Under the pieces are notes generated by a model. The model worked only from the letters and a program-made list of their open reading frames with translations. It did no database searches and was not told where the DNA came from. From Alistipes sp. (GTDB taxonomy: Bacteria > Bacteroidota > Bacteroidia > Bacteroidales > Rikenellaceae): a stretch of DNA of 5,485 nt. The position numbers and the translations under genes are program-made. Location of the stretch: assembly GCA_029065825.1 (NCBI GenBank), contig JAIEHQ010000195.1, forward strand, positions 1-5,485, read 5' to 3'. Below are positions 1 through 5,485 of the stretch, one piece after another (position 1 is the stretch's first letter; the number at the start of each line of letters is the position of its first letter).

Positions 1-37
1 GAGGGCAGAGGAGGGCAGTGGAGGGCAGTGGAGGGTC
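1..37. repeat. 10-bp tandem repeat (GAGGGCAGTG-like), cut by window edge
   Basis: Three full units start at 1, 11 and 21 (GAGGGCAGAG, then GAGGGCAGTG twice), and a partial fourth starts at 31 (GAGGGTCTG). The array may extend left of the window. It ends about 60 bp before the likely ATG of the MATE gene. Because the unit is 10 bp, a change in copy number would shift any reading frame crossing it and would alter spacing to upstream elements. All three forward frames are open across it, so it could be intergenic or the tail of an upstream gene. No function can be assigned from the sequence. Confidence 0.7.
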
Positions 38-86
38 TGCGCTGTTTTATTCCGGCCGAAGGGGAGGCGGTTCGGAATGTTCTTCC

Positions 87-94
87 TATTTTTG
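87..94 (+). promoter_or_regulatory. Candidate Bacteroidetes -7 box before the MATE gene
   Basis: TATTTTTG is a full match to the Bacteroidetes primary-sigma -7 consensus TAnnTTTG. It ends 5 bases before the ATG at 100, so a transcript started here would be leaderless or nearly so. I see no convincing -33 TTTG/TTG at the expected distance, where the sequence is GGGGAGGCGG. The match may be chance, and transcription could instead come from upstream of the window. Confidence 0.3.
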
Positions 95-99
95 CATCG

Positions 100-1479
100 A
101 TGAAACCGACCGCCACACCCCGTTCGCTCGGAAGCGAGCCGATTCCCCGGCTGCTTGCCCGCTATGCCGTGCCGGCGATCATCGCGACGGTCTCCACCTC
201 GCTCTACAACATCATCGACAGCATCTTCATCGGGCGCGGCGTGGGACCGCTCGCCCTCTCGGCGCTGGCGCTCGCCATGCCGCTGATGAACATCCTCTCG
301 GCGTTCGGTTCGATGGTCGGCATCGGGGCCGCCGCGCTGCTCTCGATCCGTCTGGGCCGCGACGACCGTGCGGGCGCGGAACGGACGCTGGGCAACGCCG
401 TCGTGCTGCATCTGTCCGTCGGGGCGGCGCTCACGCTGCTCGGGCTGCTGGGGCTGGACCCGATCCTGCGGGCGTTCGGCGCGAGCGACGGCACGATCGG
501 CTATGCCCGCGATTTCATGCGGATCATTCTGGGCGGCACGGTGGTAAACCAGCTCTTTCTGGGACTGAACGAGCTGCTCCGCGCCTCGGGACATCCCCGT
601 CGGGCGATGGCCGTTATGCTCGTCACGGTCGTGTTGAACTGCCTGCTCTGCCCGCTGTTCCTTTTCGGATTCGGCTGGGGCGTGCGCGGTGCGGCCCTGG
701 CGACGGTGCTCGCGCAGAGCGCCGCGCTGATGCTGACGGTGGCCCATTTCGCCGCGCGCGTCAGCTTCCCCCGTTTCCGGTCCGGTATTTTCCGCATCGA
801 CCGCCGCATCGCCGGCGGCATTCTGGCCATCGGGCTGGCACCCTTCCTGCTGCATCTCTGCGCCTCGGCGGTGGTGGTGGCTGTCAATTGCGCGCTGCGG
901 GCGACGGGGGGCGACGAGGCCATCGGGGCCTACGGGATCGTCTATCGCGTGGCGATGCTCTTCCTGATGGTCGTGACGGGACTCAACCGGGGCATGCAGC
1001 CCGTCGTGGGCTACAATTACGGTGCTGGGCGCTTCGACCGGATGCTGGGTGCGTTGGGCCGCACGGCCCTCTGCGCCGTCTGCGTGACGAGCGTCGGGTT
1101 CCTCATCGCCGAGCTGCTGCCCCGCCAGGCCGCGCTGCTCTTCGTCGATGCGGCCGACGGTGCGGCGGCCGAACGGATGATCGCGCTGGCGGCCGAGGGG
1201 CTGCGCCTCGCGCTGGCGGCATTCCCGGCCGTCGGGTTCCAGATCGTCGCCTCCAACTTCTTCCAGTACATCGGCAAGCCGCGGCAGTCGATCTTCCTTT
1301 CGCTGACGCGCCAGCTGCTTTTCCTCATCCCGCTGCTGTGGCTGCTGCCGCCCCGGCTGGGTACGCAGGGGGTCTGGCTGGCCATGTGCTCGGCCGATGC
1401 CGCCGCCTCGCTGCTGGCCGGTGCGCTGCTCTGGAGGCAGGTGGCCCGGATGCGCCGCATGCAGGAGCGCAGGGCGTGA
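100..1479 (+). CDS. MATE-family efflux transporter
   Basis: This is an inner-membrane multidrug and toxic compound extrusion protein (COG0534, NorM/MepA/DinF-like). The family exports drugs or metabolites in exchange for Na+ or H+. The 459-residue length is normal, and hydrophobic segments run throughout, fitting about 12 helices in two six-helix halves. Family-typical stretches are LGSEPIPRLL (10-19), SLYNIIDSIFIG (34-45) in helix 1, GLNELLRASG (155-164), and the second-half signature GMQPVVGYNYGAG (298-310). The C-terminus is short, basic and cytosolic (RQVARMRRMQERRA). The ATG at 100 was chosen because homologs begin a few residues before the LGxEPI motif. A GTG at 28 in the same frame would add 24 residues, some encoded by the tandem repeat, with no family resemblance. 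The frame is in fact open to the window edge. A TGA in another frame (101-103) overlaps the ATG as ATGA. The substrate cannot be predicted. The nearest downstream gene has its own promoter, so an operon link is unlikely. Confidence 0.93.
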   Translation: MKPTATPRSLGSEPIPRLLARYAVPAIIATVSTSLYNIIDSIFIGRGVGPLALSALALAMPLMNILSAFGSMVGIGAAALLSIRLGRDDRAGAERTLGNAVVLHLSVGAALTLLGLLGLDPILRAFGASDGTIGYARDFMRIILGGTVVNQLFLGLNELLRASGHPRRAMAVMLVTVVLNCLLCPLFLFGFGWGVRGAALATVLAQSAALMLTVAHFAARVSFPRFRSGIFRIDRRIAGGILAIGLAPFLLHLCASAVVVAVNCALRATGGDEAIGAYGIVYRVAMLFLMVVTGLNRGMQPVVGYNYGAGRFDRMLGALGRTALCAVCVTSVGFLIAELLPRQAALLFVDAADGAAAERMIALAAEGLRLALAAFPAVGFQIVASNFFQYIGKPRQSIFLSLTRQLLFLIPLLWLLPPRLGTQGVWLAMCSADAAASLLAGALLWRQVARMRRMQERRA

Positions 1480-1515
1480 TTTCCTGCCCGCTGCGGAGCG
1501 GAAAGACAGGGCGGG

Positions 1516-1543
1516 CGGAGTCCCTCCGGAGGATGATTTTTTT
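1516..1543 (+). terminator. Weak candidate terminator after the MATE gene
   Basis: A 5-bp GC-rich stem, CGGAG (1516-1520) with CTCCG (1524-1528) around a TCC loop, is followed 8 bases later by a run of seven T (1537-1543). The stem is short and the gap to the T-run is longer than in a standard intrinsic terminator. A second small hairpin (CCGCT/AGCGG, 1488-1501) closer to the stop codon has no T-run. Termination here is possible but weakly supported. Confidence 0.25.
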
Positions 1544-1553
1544 GCCCGAAAAG

Positions 1554-1582
1554 TTGTCCGATTGATTTTTTTTGTATATTTA
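1554..1582 (+). promoter_or_regulatory. Bacteroidetes-type promoter for the EF-G paralog
   Basis: TATATTTA at 1575-1582 matches the -7 consensus TAnnTTTG at five of six defined positions; the final G is A. A TTG at 1554-1556 lies 18 bp upstream, close to the expected -33 spacing, with a T-rich spacer between. The surrounding AT-rich block stands out from the GC-rich flanks. Transcription would start near 1588, giving an untranslated leader of about 80 bases. The placement agrees with a separate transcription unit for the downstream gene. Confidence 0.5.
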
Positions 1583-1604
1583 TAAGGCGAAGTTCGAAGA
1601 AAAA

Positions 1605-1630
1605 GGCTTTCGGATCCGTTTCGTGAAGCC
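1605..1630 (+). other. Possible hairpin in the EF-G2 mRNA leader
   Basis: GGCTT (1605-1609) can pair with AAGCC (1626-1630). A T-G pair, a bulged T and a CG/CG step (1611-1612 with 1622-1623) extend it around a nine-base loop. It sits between the inferred transcription start and the start codon. The stem is modest and could arise by chance, and no known riboswitch is recognised. Confidence 0.22.
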
Positions 1631-1644
1631 GGCGACCGAGCGAT

Positions 1645-1668
1645 AAAACCTTAAAAAACGATAGGAAT
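1645..1668 (+). promoter_or_regulatory. A-rich translation-initiation region without a usable Shine-Dalgarno
   Basis: The 24 bases before the ATG at 1669 are strongly A-rich (AAAACCTTAAAAAACG and on), unlike the GC-rich surroundings. The only SD-like string, AGGA at 1663-1666, ends two bases before the ATG, too close for normal anti-SD pairing. Bacteroidetes generally start translation with little SD use and favour A-rich, unstructured leaders, so this supports both the chosen start and the phylum. Confidence 0.45.
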
Positions 1669-3825
1669 ATGAAAAATTATTCAGCAAAAGAGATCAAGAA
1701 CATCGTTCTTATTGGCGCACCCGGCACGGGCAAGACCACCCTGGCCGAAGCGATGGCTTACGAAGGCAAGGTAATCGACCGCCGGGGCAGCATCGAGGGG
1801 AACAACACGCTCTCGGACAACACGGACATCGAGCACGAATACAAGCGTTCGATCTATTCGACGATCCTCTTTACCGAATTCATGGAGCGCAAGCTCAATA
1901 TCATAGACTGTCCCGGCTCGGACGACTTCTGCGGCAGCCTCTTCTCGGCTTTCAAGGTGGGCGACGTGGGGGTAATGGTCTTCAACGCCCAGAACGGCTG
2001 GGAGGTCGGCAGCGAGATACAGGCCCGCTACGCGCGGCTGCTCAACAAGCCGATCATCGCTTTCGTCAATCAGCTCGATTCCGACAAGGCCAACTTCGAG
2101 GCCACGTTCGAGGCGATCAAGGCCGCTTCGCGCGTGAAGCCGGTCATCGTGCAGTATCCGGTCAATCAGGGTGCGGGATTCGACTCTTTCATCGACGTGC
2201 TGCTGATGAAAATGTATCGTTTCAAGGATGAGAACGGCACCCGCGAGGAGCTGGAGATCCCCGCCGGGGAGATGGAGCGCGCCCTGGCGCTCAACAAAGA
2301 GCTGGTCGAGGTGGCCGCCGAGCACGACGACGCGCTGATGGAGCTTTACTTCGAGAAGGGTTCGCTCACGCAGGACGACATCCGTGCCGGCCTGAAGATC
2401 GGCGTGGCGCGCCGCGAGGTTATTCCCGTCTTCTGCGGTAGCGGCAAGCGCGACATCGGCACCAAGCGCCTGATGGAGTTCATCATCAACGTCGCGCCGG
2501 GTCCGCTCAAGGCACCCGCTTTCCTCTCGACCGAGGGCGAGGAGATCGCGGCCGATGCCGAGGCTCCGGCCGCAGCGTTCGTCTTCAAGAGCCAGATCGA
2601 GCAGCACATCGGCGAGATCTCCTACCTGCGCGTGATCCGGGGACGGCTCACGGAGGGCATGGAGCTGGTCAATACCCGCACCGGCAACAAGGAGAAGATC
2701 TCCCAGCTGTTCGCCGTTGCCGGCAAGAACCGCATCAAGGTGACCGAGCTGTCGGCCGGCGACATCGGCTGCACCGTGAAACTCAAGGGCACGCGCACCA
2801 ACGACACGCTCGCCGCGCCGGGCGCGCCCGTGTCGATTGACCCGATCGTCTTCCCCGAACCCCGCTACCGCGCGGCGATCAAGACCAAGGATCAGGGCGA
2901 CGACGAGAAACTGGGCAAGATTCTGAACGATGCCAAGTACGAGGATCCGACCATTCTGGTCGATTACTCGAAGGAGTTGAAGCAGACCATCATCCAGGGT
3001 CAGGGCGAACACCACCTCAACATCCTGCGTTCGCGCATCGCCTCCGAAAACAAGCTCCAGTACGACTATGTCGCCCCGAAGATTCCCTACCGCGAGACCA
3101 TCACGAAGGTGGCTCAGGCCGACTATCGTCACAAGAAGCAATCGGGCGGTGCCGGTCAGTTCGGCGAGGTGCACCTGATCGTCGAGCCTTACTGCGAGGG
3201 CATGCCCGAACCGAAGAACTACAAGGTTGCGGGCAAGGGCGACCTGGTGGTCAATGTCAAGAACAAGGAGGAGTACGATCTTCCGTGGGGCGGCAAGCTG
3301 CAGTTCTACAGCGCCATCGTGGGCGGCGCGATCGATGCCCGCTTCATGCCGGCGATCCTCAAGGGCGTGATGGAGAAGATGGACGAGGGTCCGCTGACGG
3401 GTTCCTATGCCCGCGATATCCGCGTGGTGGTTTACGACGGCAAGATGCACCCGGTGGATTCGAACGAAATCTCCTTCAAGCTGGCCGCGCGCAACGCCTT
3501 CAAGGAGGCTTTCCGCAATGCCGGTCCGAAGATCATGGAGCCGATCTACGACGTTGAGGTGCTGACCCCGAGCGAATACATGGGTGCCGTGATGAGCGAC
3601 CTGCAGAACCGCCGGGCGATGATCATGGGCATGGAGTCCGACAAGGGCTTCGACCGCCTGAACGCCCGCGTGCCGCTGGCCGAGCTTTACCGCTATTCGA
3701 CGACGCTTTCGTCGCTCAGTTCGGGTGCGGCGACCTACACGATGAAGTTCGCCTCCTACGAGCAGGTGCCCTCCGACGTGCAGGAGAAGCTGCTCAAGGC
3801 CTATACCGATACTGACGAGGAGTAG
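1669..3825 (+). CDS. fusA2: EF-G paralog (EF-G2 type) with degenerate GTPase centre
   Basis: This is a 718-residue ribosomal translocation factor of the EF-G family, cytosolic and acting on the ribosome. Domains in order: G domain with G' insert (about 1-280), domain II (about 300-395), III (about 396-475), IV (about 476-615) and V (about 620-705). The P-loop GAPGTGKTT (16-24) keeps GK-T but lacks the Asp of canonical HIDAGKTT. Switch I reads KRSIYS (59-64) where EF-G has ERGITI, losing the Mg-binding Thr. Switch II reads DCPGSDDF (80-87), with Ser84 for the catalytic His of DTPGHVDF. G4 is NQLD (134-137) rather than NKMD. In contrast, the domain IV tip is kept: HKKQSGG (488-494) and His594 in HPVDSNE. 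About 23 extra residues (521-543) lie in domain IV. This pattern fits Bacteroides EF-G2 (FusA2, BT2167 in B. thetaiotaomicron), reported to work without GTP hydrolysis and to be induced under carbon limitation. It has its own promoter and is probably a paralog of a canonical fusA elsewhere. Family assignment is firm; loss of GTPase is inferred from residues. Confidence 0.93.
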   Translation: MKNYSAKEIKNIVLIGAPGTGKTTLAEAMAYEGKVIDRRGSIEGNNTLSDNTDIEHEYKRSIYSTILFTEFMERKLNIIDCPGSDDFCGSLFSAFKVGDVGVMVFNAQNGWEVGSEIQARYARLLNKPIIAFVNQLDSDKANFEATFEAIKAASRVKPVIVQYPVNQGAGFDSFIDVLLMKMYRFKDENGTREELEIPAGEMERALALNKELVEVAAEHDDALMELYFEKGSLTQDDIRAGLKIGVARREVIPVFCGSGKRDIGTKRLMEFIINVAPGPLKAPAFLSTEGEEIAADAEAPAAAFVFKSQIEQHIGEISYLRVIRGRLTEGMELVNTRTGNKEKISQLFAVAGKNRIKVTELSAGDIGCTVKLKGTRTNDTLAAPGAPVSIDPIVFPEPRYRAAIKTKDQGDDEKLGKILNDAKYEDPTILVDYSKELKQTIIQGQGEHHLNILRSRIASENKLQYDYVAPKIPYRETITKVAQADYRHKKQSGGAGQFGEVHLIVEPYCEGMPEPKNYKVAGKGDLVVNVKNKEEYDLPWGGKLQFYSAIVGGAIDARFMPAILKGVMEKMDEGPLTGSYARDIRVVVYDGKMHPVDSNEISFKLAARNAFKEAFRNAGPKIMEPIYDVEVLTPSEYMGAVMSDLQNRRAMIMGMESDKGFDRLNARVPLAELYRYSTTLSSLSSGAATYTMKFASYEQVPSDVQEKLLKAYTDTDEE

Positions 3826-3840
3826 CGGCAGGCTGACGCA

Positions 3841-3884
3841 AACGAAAAGCAGCGCAGGACTTTTGTCCTGCGCTGCTTTTCGTT
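3841..3884. terminator. Perfect bidirectional intrinsic terminator
   Basis: A perfect 20-bp inverted repeat (3841-3860 and 3865-3884) flanks a TTTT loop. The core GCAGCGCAGGAC is GC-rich, with AAAA at 3845-3848 on the left arm and TTTT at 3877-3880 on the right. Each strand therefore reads as GC stem plus T-tract. It begins 15 bases after the EF-G2 stop codon and lies 66 bases beyond the stop of the convergent hydrolase gene, so it can end both transcripts. Confidence 0.92.
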
Positions 3885-3950
3885 GCTAGGCGGGGGTGTC
3901 GGGGAGCCGTCGCTGCCGCGCCGCTCCTGTTTGCGGGCCGCTCCGGGGCA

Positions 3951-4778
3951 TTACTCCTGCACTCCGGCTTTCGGCTCCTCTTCGGGGAGCGCGAAGCGCA
4001 GCAGCGCCTCGGCCGTCGCCTGCGGCTCCTCGATGAAGCCCATGTGTCCCGAGTGTTCGAGCCAGACCACCTCGGCCTGCGGGTGGCGGGCAGCCAGCTC
4101 CTCCGCCTTTTCGCGCGGAATGTAGCCGTCCTCCCTGCCGAATATGAAGCACTGCCGCACCGGGGAGCGGAGCAGCATCTCGTTGCGGTCGGGTCGCTCG
4201 ATCATGCCGTTGAGCAGCGCCGTGATCCCCTCGTCCTCGGTGATGAAGATCTGCTCGGCGAGGTCCTCGATGCTGTCGCGGAGCCGCTTCCGGTTCGCGG
4301 GGGCGAAGCCCGCTTCGGGTGCGATGCGCGCCAGCGCCTCTTTCTTGCCCGCCTCGATCAGGCGGATCTCGCGGCGGCGGTTTTCCCGCTTCTCTTCGGT
4401 GTCGGCATCGGGAGTGGAGCTGAGCAGCACGATGCCGTCGAGCCGCTCGGGATACCTTTCGCAGAAGGCGAGTGCCGCGTAGCCGCCCATCGAGTGTCCG
4501 ACGAGCGTGCAGCGTTCGATGCCCAGCGTGTCGAGCGCCCCCCGGACCGTATCGGCCAGGTACTCCATCGTGTGGACGGGTCCCGCCACCGTCGAGATGC
4601 CGTGTCCCGGCAGATCGAGCGTCACGATGCGCGCCCGTTTGTAGAGCAGCGGCACGAAGTCGTCCCAGACGAGCATCGATTCGAGGTAGCCGTGCAGCAG
4701 CACGATGCAGCGGTCGCCCGTCTGCGAGTCGCAGAGGTGCAGGGGCGTGTCGCCCGCCATGATGAATTTTTCGATCAT
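3951..4778 (-). CDS. Alpha/beta hydrolase
   Basis: This is a 275-residue cytosolic alpha/beta-hydrolase-fold enzyme (MhpC/BioH-like superfamily) with no signal peptide. The fold order is visible. LLHGY (27-31) forms the oxyanion-hole region and LDLPGHG (54-60) follows. The nucleophile elbow is GHSMGG (94-99) with Ser96. A charged helical cap spans roughly 122-200. The acid is probably Asp217 in FGREDGYIP, and the catalytic His is His245 in HSGHMGFIEEP. The triad is complete, so the enzyme should be active, probably on an ester, thioester or similar bond, but the substrate cannot be told. The start is ATG at 4778; homologs have a similarly short N-terminus before LLHG. It lies 56 bp downstream of dapF on the same strand, with no recognisable promoter or terminator between, so co-transcription is likely. 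Its 3' end faces the EF-G2 gene across the shared terminator. BioH and a haloperoxidase-like role are possible alternatives that sequence alone does not separate. Confidence 0.92.
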   Translation of the reverse strand: MIEKFIMAGDTPLHLCDSQTGDRCIVLLHGYLESMLVWDDFVPLLYKRARIVTLDLPGHGISTVAGPVHTMEYLADTVRGALDTLGIERCTLVGHSMGGYAALAFCERYPERLDGIVLLSSTPDADTEEKRENRRREIRLIEAGKKEALARIAPEAGFAPANRKRLRDSIEDLAEQIFITEDEGITALLNGMIERPDRNEMLLRSPVRQCFIFGREDGYIPREKAEELAARHPQAEVVWLEHSGHMGFIEEPQATAEALLRFALPEEEPKAGVQE

Positions 4779-4809
4779 AATCGTATGGTAGGTTTTCTGT
4801 TTCGGATGC

Positions 4810-4825
4810 CTCGCTCCGGGGCGAG
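4810..4825 (-). other. Small hairpin between dapF and the hydrolase gene
   Basis: CTCGC (4810-4814) and GCGAG (4821-4825) can pair around a six-base loop, TCCGGG on the + strand. It lies inside the 56-bp space between the two - strand genes. No T-run follows on the - strand, so it does not look like a terminator. It could be an mRNA processing or stability element, or simply chance in GC-rich DNA. Confidence 0.2.
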
Positions 4826-4834
4826 ACCGTGCGG

Positions 4835-5485
4835 TCACTTTCCGCAGGGGAAGTTCTCCGGATCGTACTCGCCGTCGAACACCTTGCGGGCAGGACCCGC
4901 CAGGCGGATGTTCGTGTAACGGCCGGGGCGGGGTTCGTCGAACGACACGTCGAGCCGGCCGCCGCGCACACGGACCGCAAAGCGCCGGATCGAGGGTTGC
5001 TGCGTGGCGTGGACCGTCAGCGCCGCAGCGACCGATCCCGTGCCGCAGGCGAGGGTTTCGGCCTCCACGCCCCGTTCGTAGGTGCGGACGGCGATCTCGC
5101 CCGCCGCTGCGGTTTGCACGAAATTGACGTTGGTCCCTTCGCTGAAGCGCGCGTCGTAGCGGATGGCGCGGCCGAGGCGCGGCACGTCGATCCCCTCCAG
5201 GTCGTCGGTCGGTTCGACGTAGTGGGGGACTCCCGTGTTGAGGAACCACCCCTCGCCGCTGCGTTCGATCCGCTCCACGTCGATCATCCCCAGCTCCACT
5301 TCGCCGCAGAACGCTTCCGCACGGCGGATCAGCGCTTCGTGCGTGCCATCGATCGAATCGAACCGTTTGCGCTCGCCTCCGATGCCCAGGTGGTGGGCGA
5401 AGAGGGCGAAGCAGCGTCCGCCGTTGCCGCACATCTCGCCGGCCGAGCCGTCGGCGTTGTAGTAGCGCATCGAGCAGTCGCAGCC
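4835..5485 (-). CDS. dapF: Diaminopimelate epimerase, 5' end outside window
   Basis: DapF interconverts LL- and meso-diaminopimelate, the last epimerisation before meso-DAP enters peptidoglycan or is decarboxylated to lysine. It is cytosolic and needs no cofactor. The 216 residues visible are the C-terminal part of a protein usually near 270 residues, so about 55-60 N-terminal residues lie beyond the right edge. Both catalytic cysteines are present: one in EMCGNGGRC (visible residue 19, bases 5429-5431) and the other in LACGTGSVA (visible residue 147, bases 5045-5047). Other family stretches are YYNADGSAGEM (8-18), NTGVPHYVE (83-91), EGTNVNFV (116-123) and VRTYERGVEAET (133-144). The first ATG visible in the window (base 5470) is internal, because the frame continues upstream with family-like sequence GCDCS. 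The hydrolase gene follows 56 bp downstream. In Bacteroidales dapF often neighbours dapL (LL-DAP aminotransferase), which would lie to the right and is not visible. Confidence 0.95.
   Translation of the reverse strand, partial: GCDCSMRYYNADGSAGEMCGNGGRCFALFAHHLGIGGERKRFDSIDGTHEALIRRAEAFCGEVELGMIDVERIERSGEGWFLNTGVPHYVEPTDDLEGIDVPRLGRAIRYDARFSEGTNVNFVQTAAAGEIAVRTYERGVEAETLACGTGSVAAALTVHATQQPSIRRFAVRVRGGRLDVSFDEPRPGRYTNIRLAGPARKVFDGEYDPENFPCGK

Noticed and set aside
1488..1501. Hairpin CCGCT-GCGG-AGCGG as the MATE terminator
   Set aside because: The stem is only 5 bp and no T-run follows it, so it does not meet the pattern of an intrinsic terminator.
18..1565. 515-codon open frame on the + strand overlapping the MATE gene
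   Set aside because: It is an alternate frame of the transporter with Arg/Ala/Gly/Pro-rich, motif-free translation. The overlapping frame gives a clear membrane transporter.
1681..3450. 589-codon open frame on the - strand, opposite the EF-G paralog
   Set aside because: It mirrors the codons of a well-conserved EF-G gene in GC-rich DNA, where long antisense frames are common. Its translation is low in recognisable motifs, and no promoter or initiation region is visible.
1669..3825. Tet(M)/Tet(Q)-type ribosomal protection protein as the identity of the EF-G-like gene
   Set aside because: Those proteins are about 640 residues, keep the canonical GTPase motifs and have a different domain IV tip. 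This protein keeps the EF-G HKKQSGG and HPVDSNE tips and has the EF-G length.
3921..3944. Direct repeat of CCGCTCC (3921-3927 and 3938-3944) in the hydrolase 3' flank
   Set aside because: Only seven bases in a GC-rich stretch; expected by chance, with no associated structure or element boundary.
3886..4980. Long open frames on both strands over the hydrolase and the end of dapF (including 4044-4919 on +, and 3886-4980 on -)
   Set aside because: They overlap genes with complete catalytic motifs, have Arg/Ala/Pro-rich composition and show no family resemblance.
4779..5432. Reading the hydrolase frame upstream as a larger fusion protein starting near 5432
   Set aside because: The upstream part is dapF read in a wrong frame. 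The hydrolase fold begins directly after the ATG at 4778, at the normal distance before the HG motif.

Overview
The window is a GC-rich bacterial chromosome segment. It carries three complete protein-coding genes and one gene cut by the right edge. Several signs point to Bacteroidota: start codons lack a well-placed Shine-Dalgarno sequence, one leader is A-rich just before its ATG, there are matches to the Bacteroidetes -7 promoter box (TAnnTTTG), and the EF-G paralog is of the type I know from Bacteroidales. The high GC content combined with these features suggests an Alistipes-like member of the Rikenellaceae. The genus is an inference from protein resemblance recalled from memory, not from a search.

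Layout, left to right. Bases 1-37 hold a short 10-bp tandem repeat, cut by the window edge. A MATE-family multidrug/Na+ efflux transporter follows on the + strand (100-1479). A 189-bp gap (1480-1668) holds a weak terminator candidate, a Bacteroidetes-type promoter and an A-rich leader. These serve a 718-residue EF-G paralog on the + strand (1669-3825). Next is a perfect 20-bp inverted repeat with a TTTT loop (3841-3884), a clear bidirectional terminator between convergent genes. On the - strand, an alpha/beta hydrolase (4778-3951) lies 56 bp downstream of diaminopimelate epimerase, dapF (5485-4835), whose N-terminus is outside the window. These two probably form one transcript.

The most interesting gene is the EF-G paralog. 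Its GTPase centre differs from canonical EF-G at most of the residues that matter: the P-loop Asp, the switch I Thr, the switch II catalytic His and the Lys of NKxD. Its ribosome-translocating domain IV tip is intact, and domain IV carries an insertion of about 23 residues. This matches the Bacteroides EF-G2 (FusA2) type, which has been described as supporting translation without GTP hydrolysis and as important for gut colonisation and carbon limitation.

Functionally the window is a patchwork: drug/metabolite export, a starvation-type translation factor, and a cell-wall/lysine biosynthesis gene with an attached hydrolase of unknown substrate. I see no mobile element, CRISPR array, tRNA or rRNA, and no defence system.
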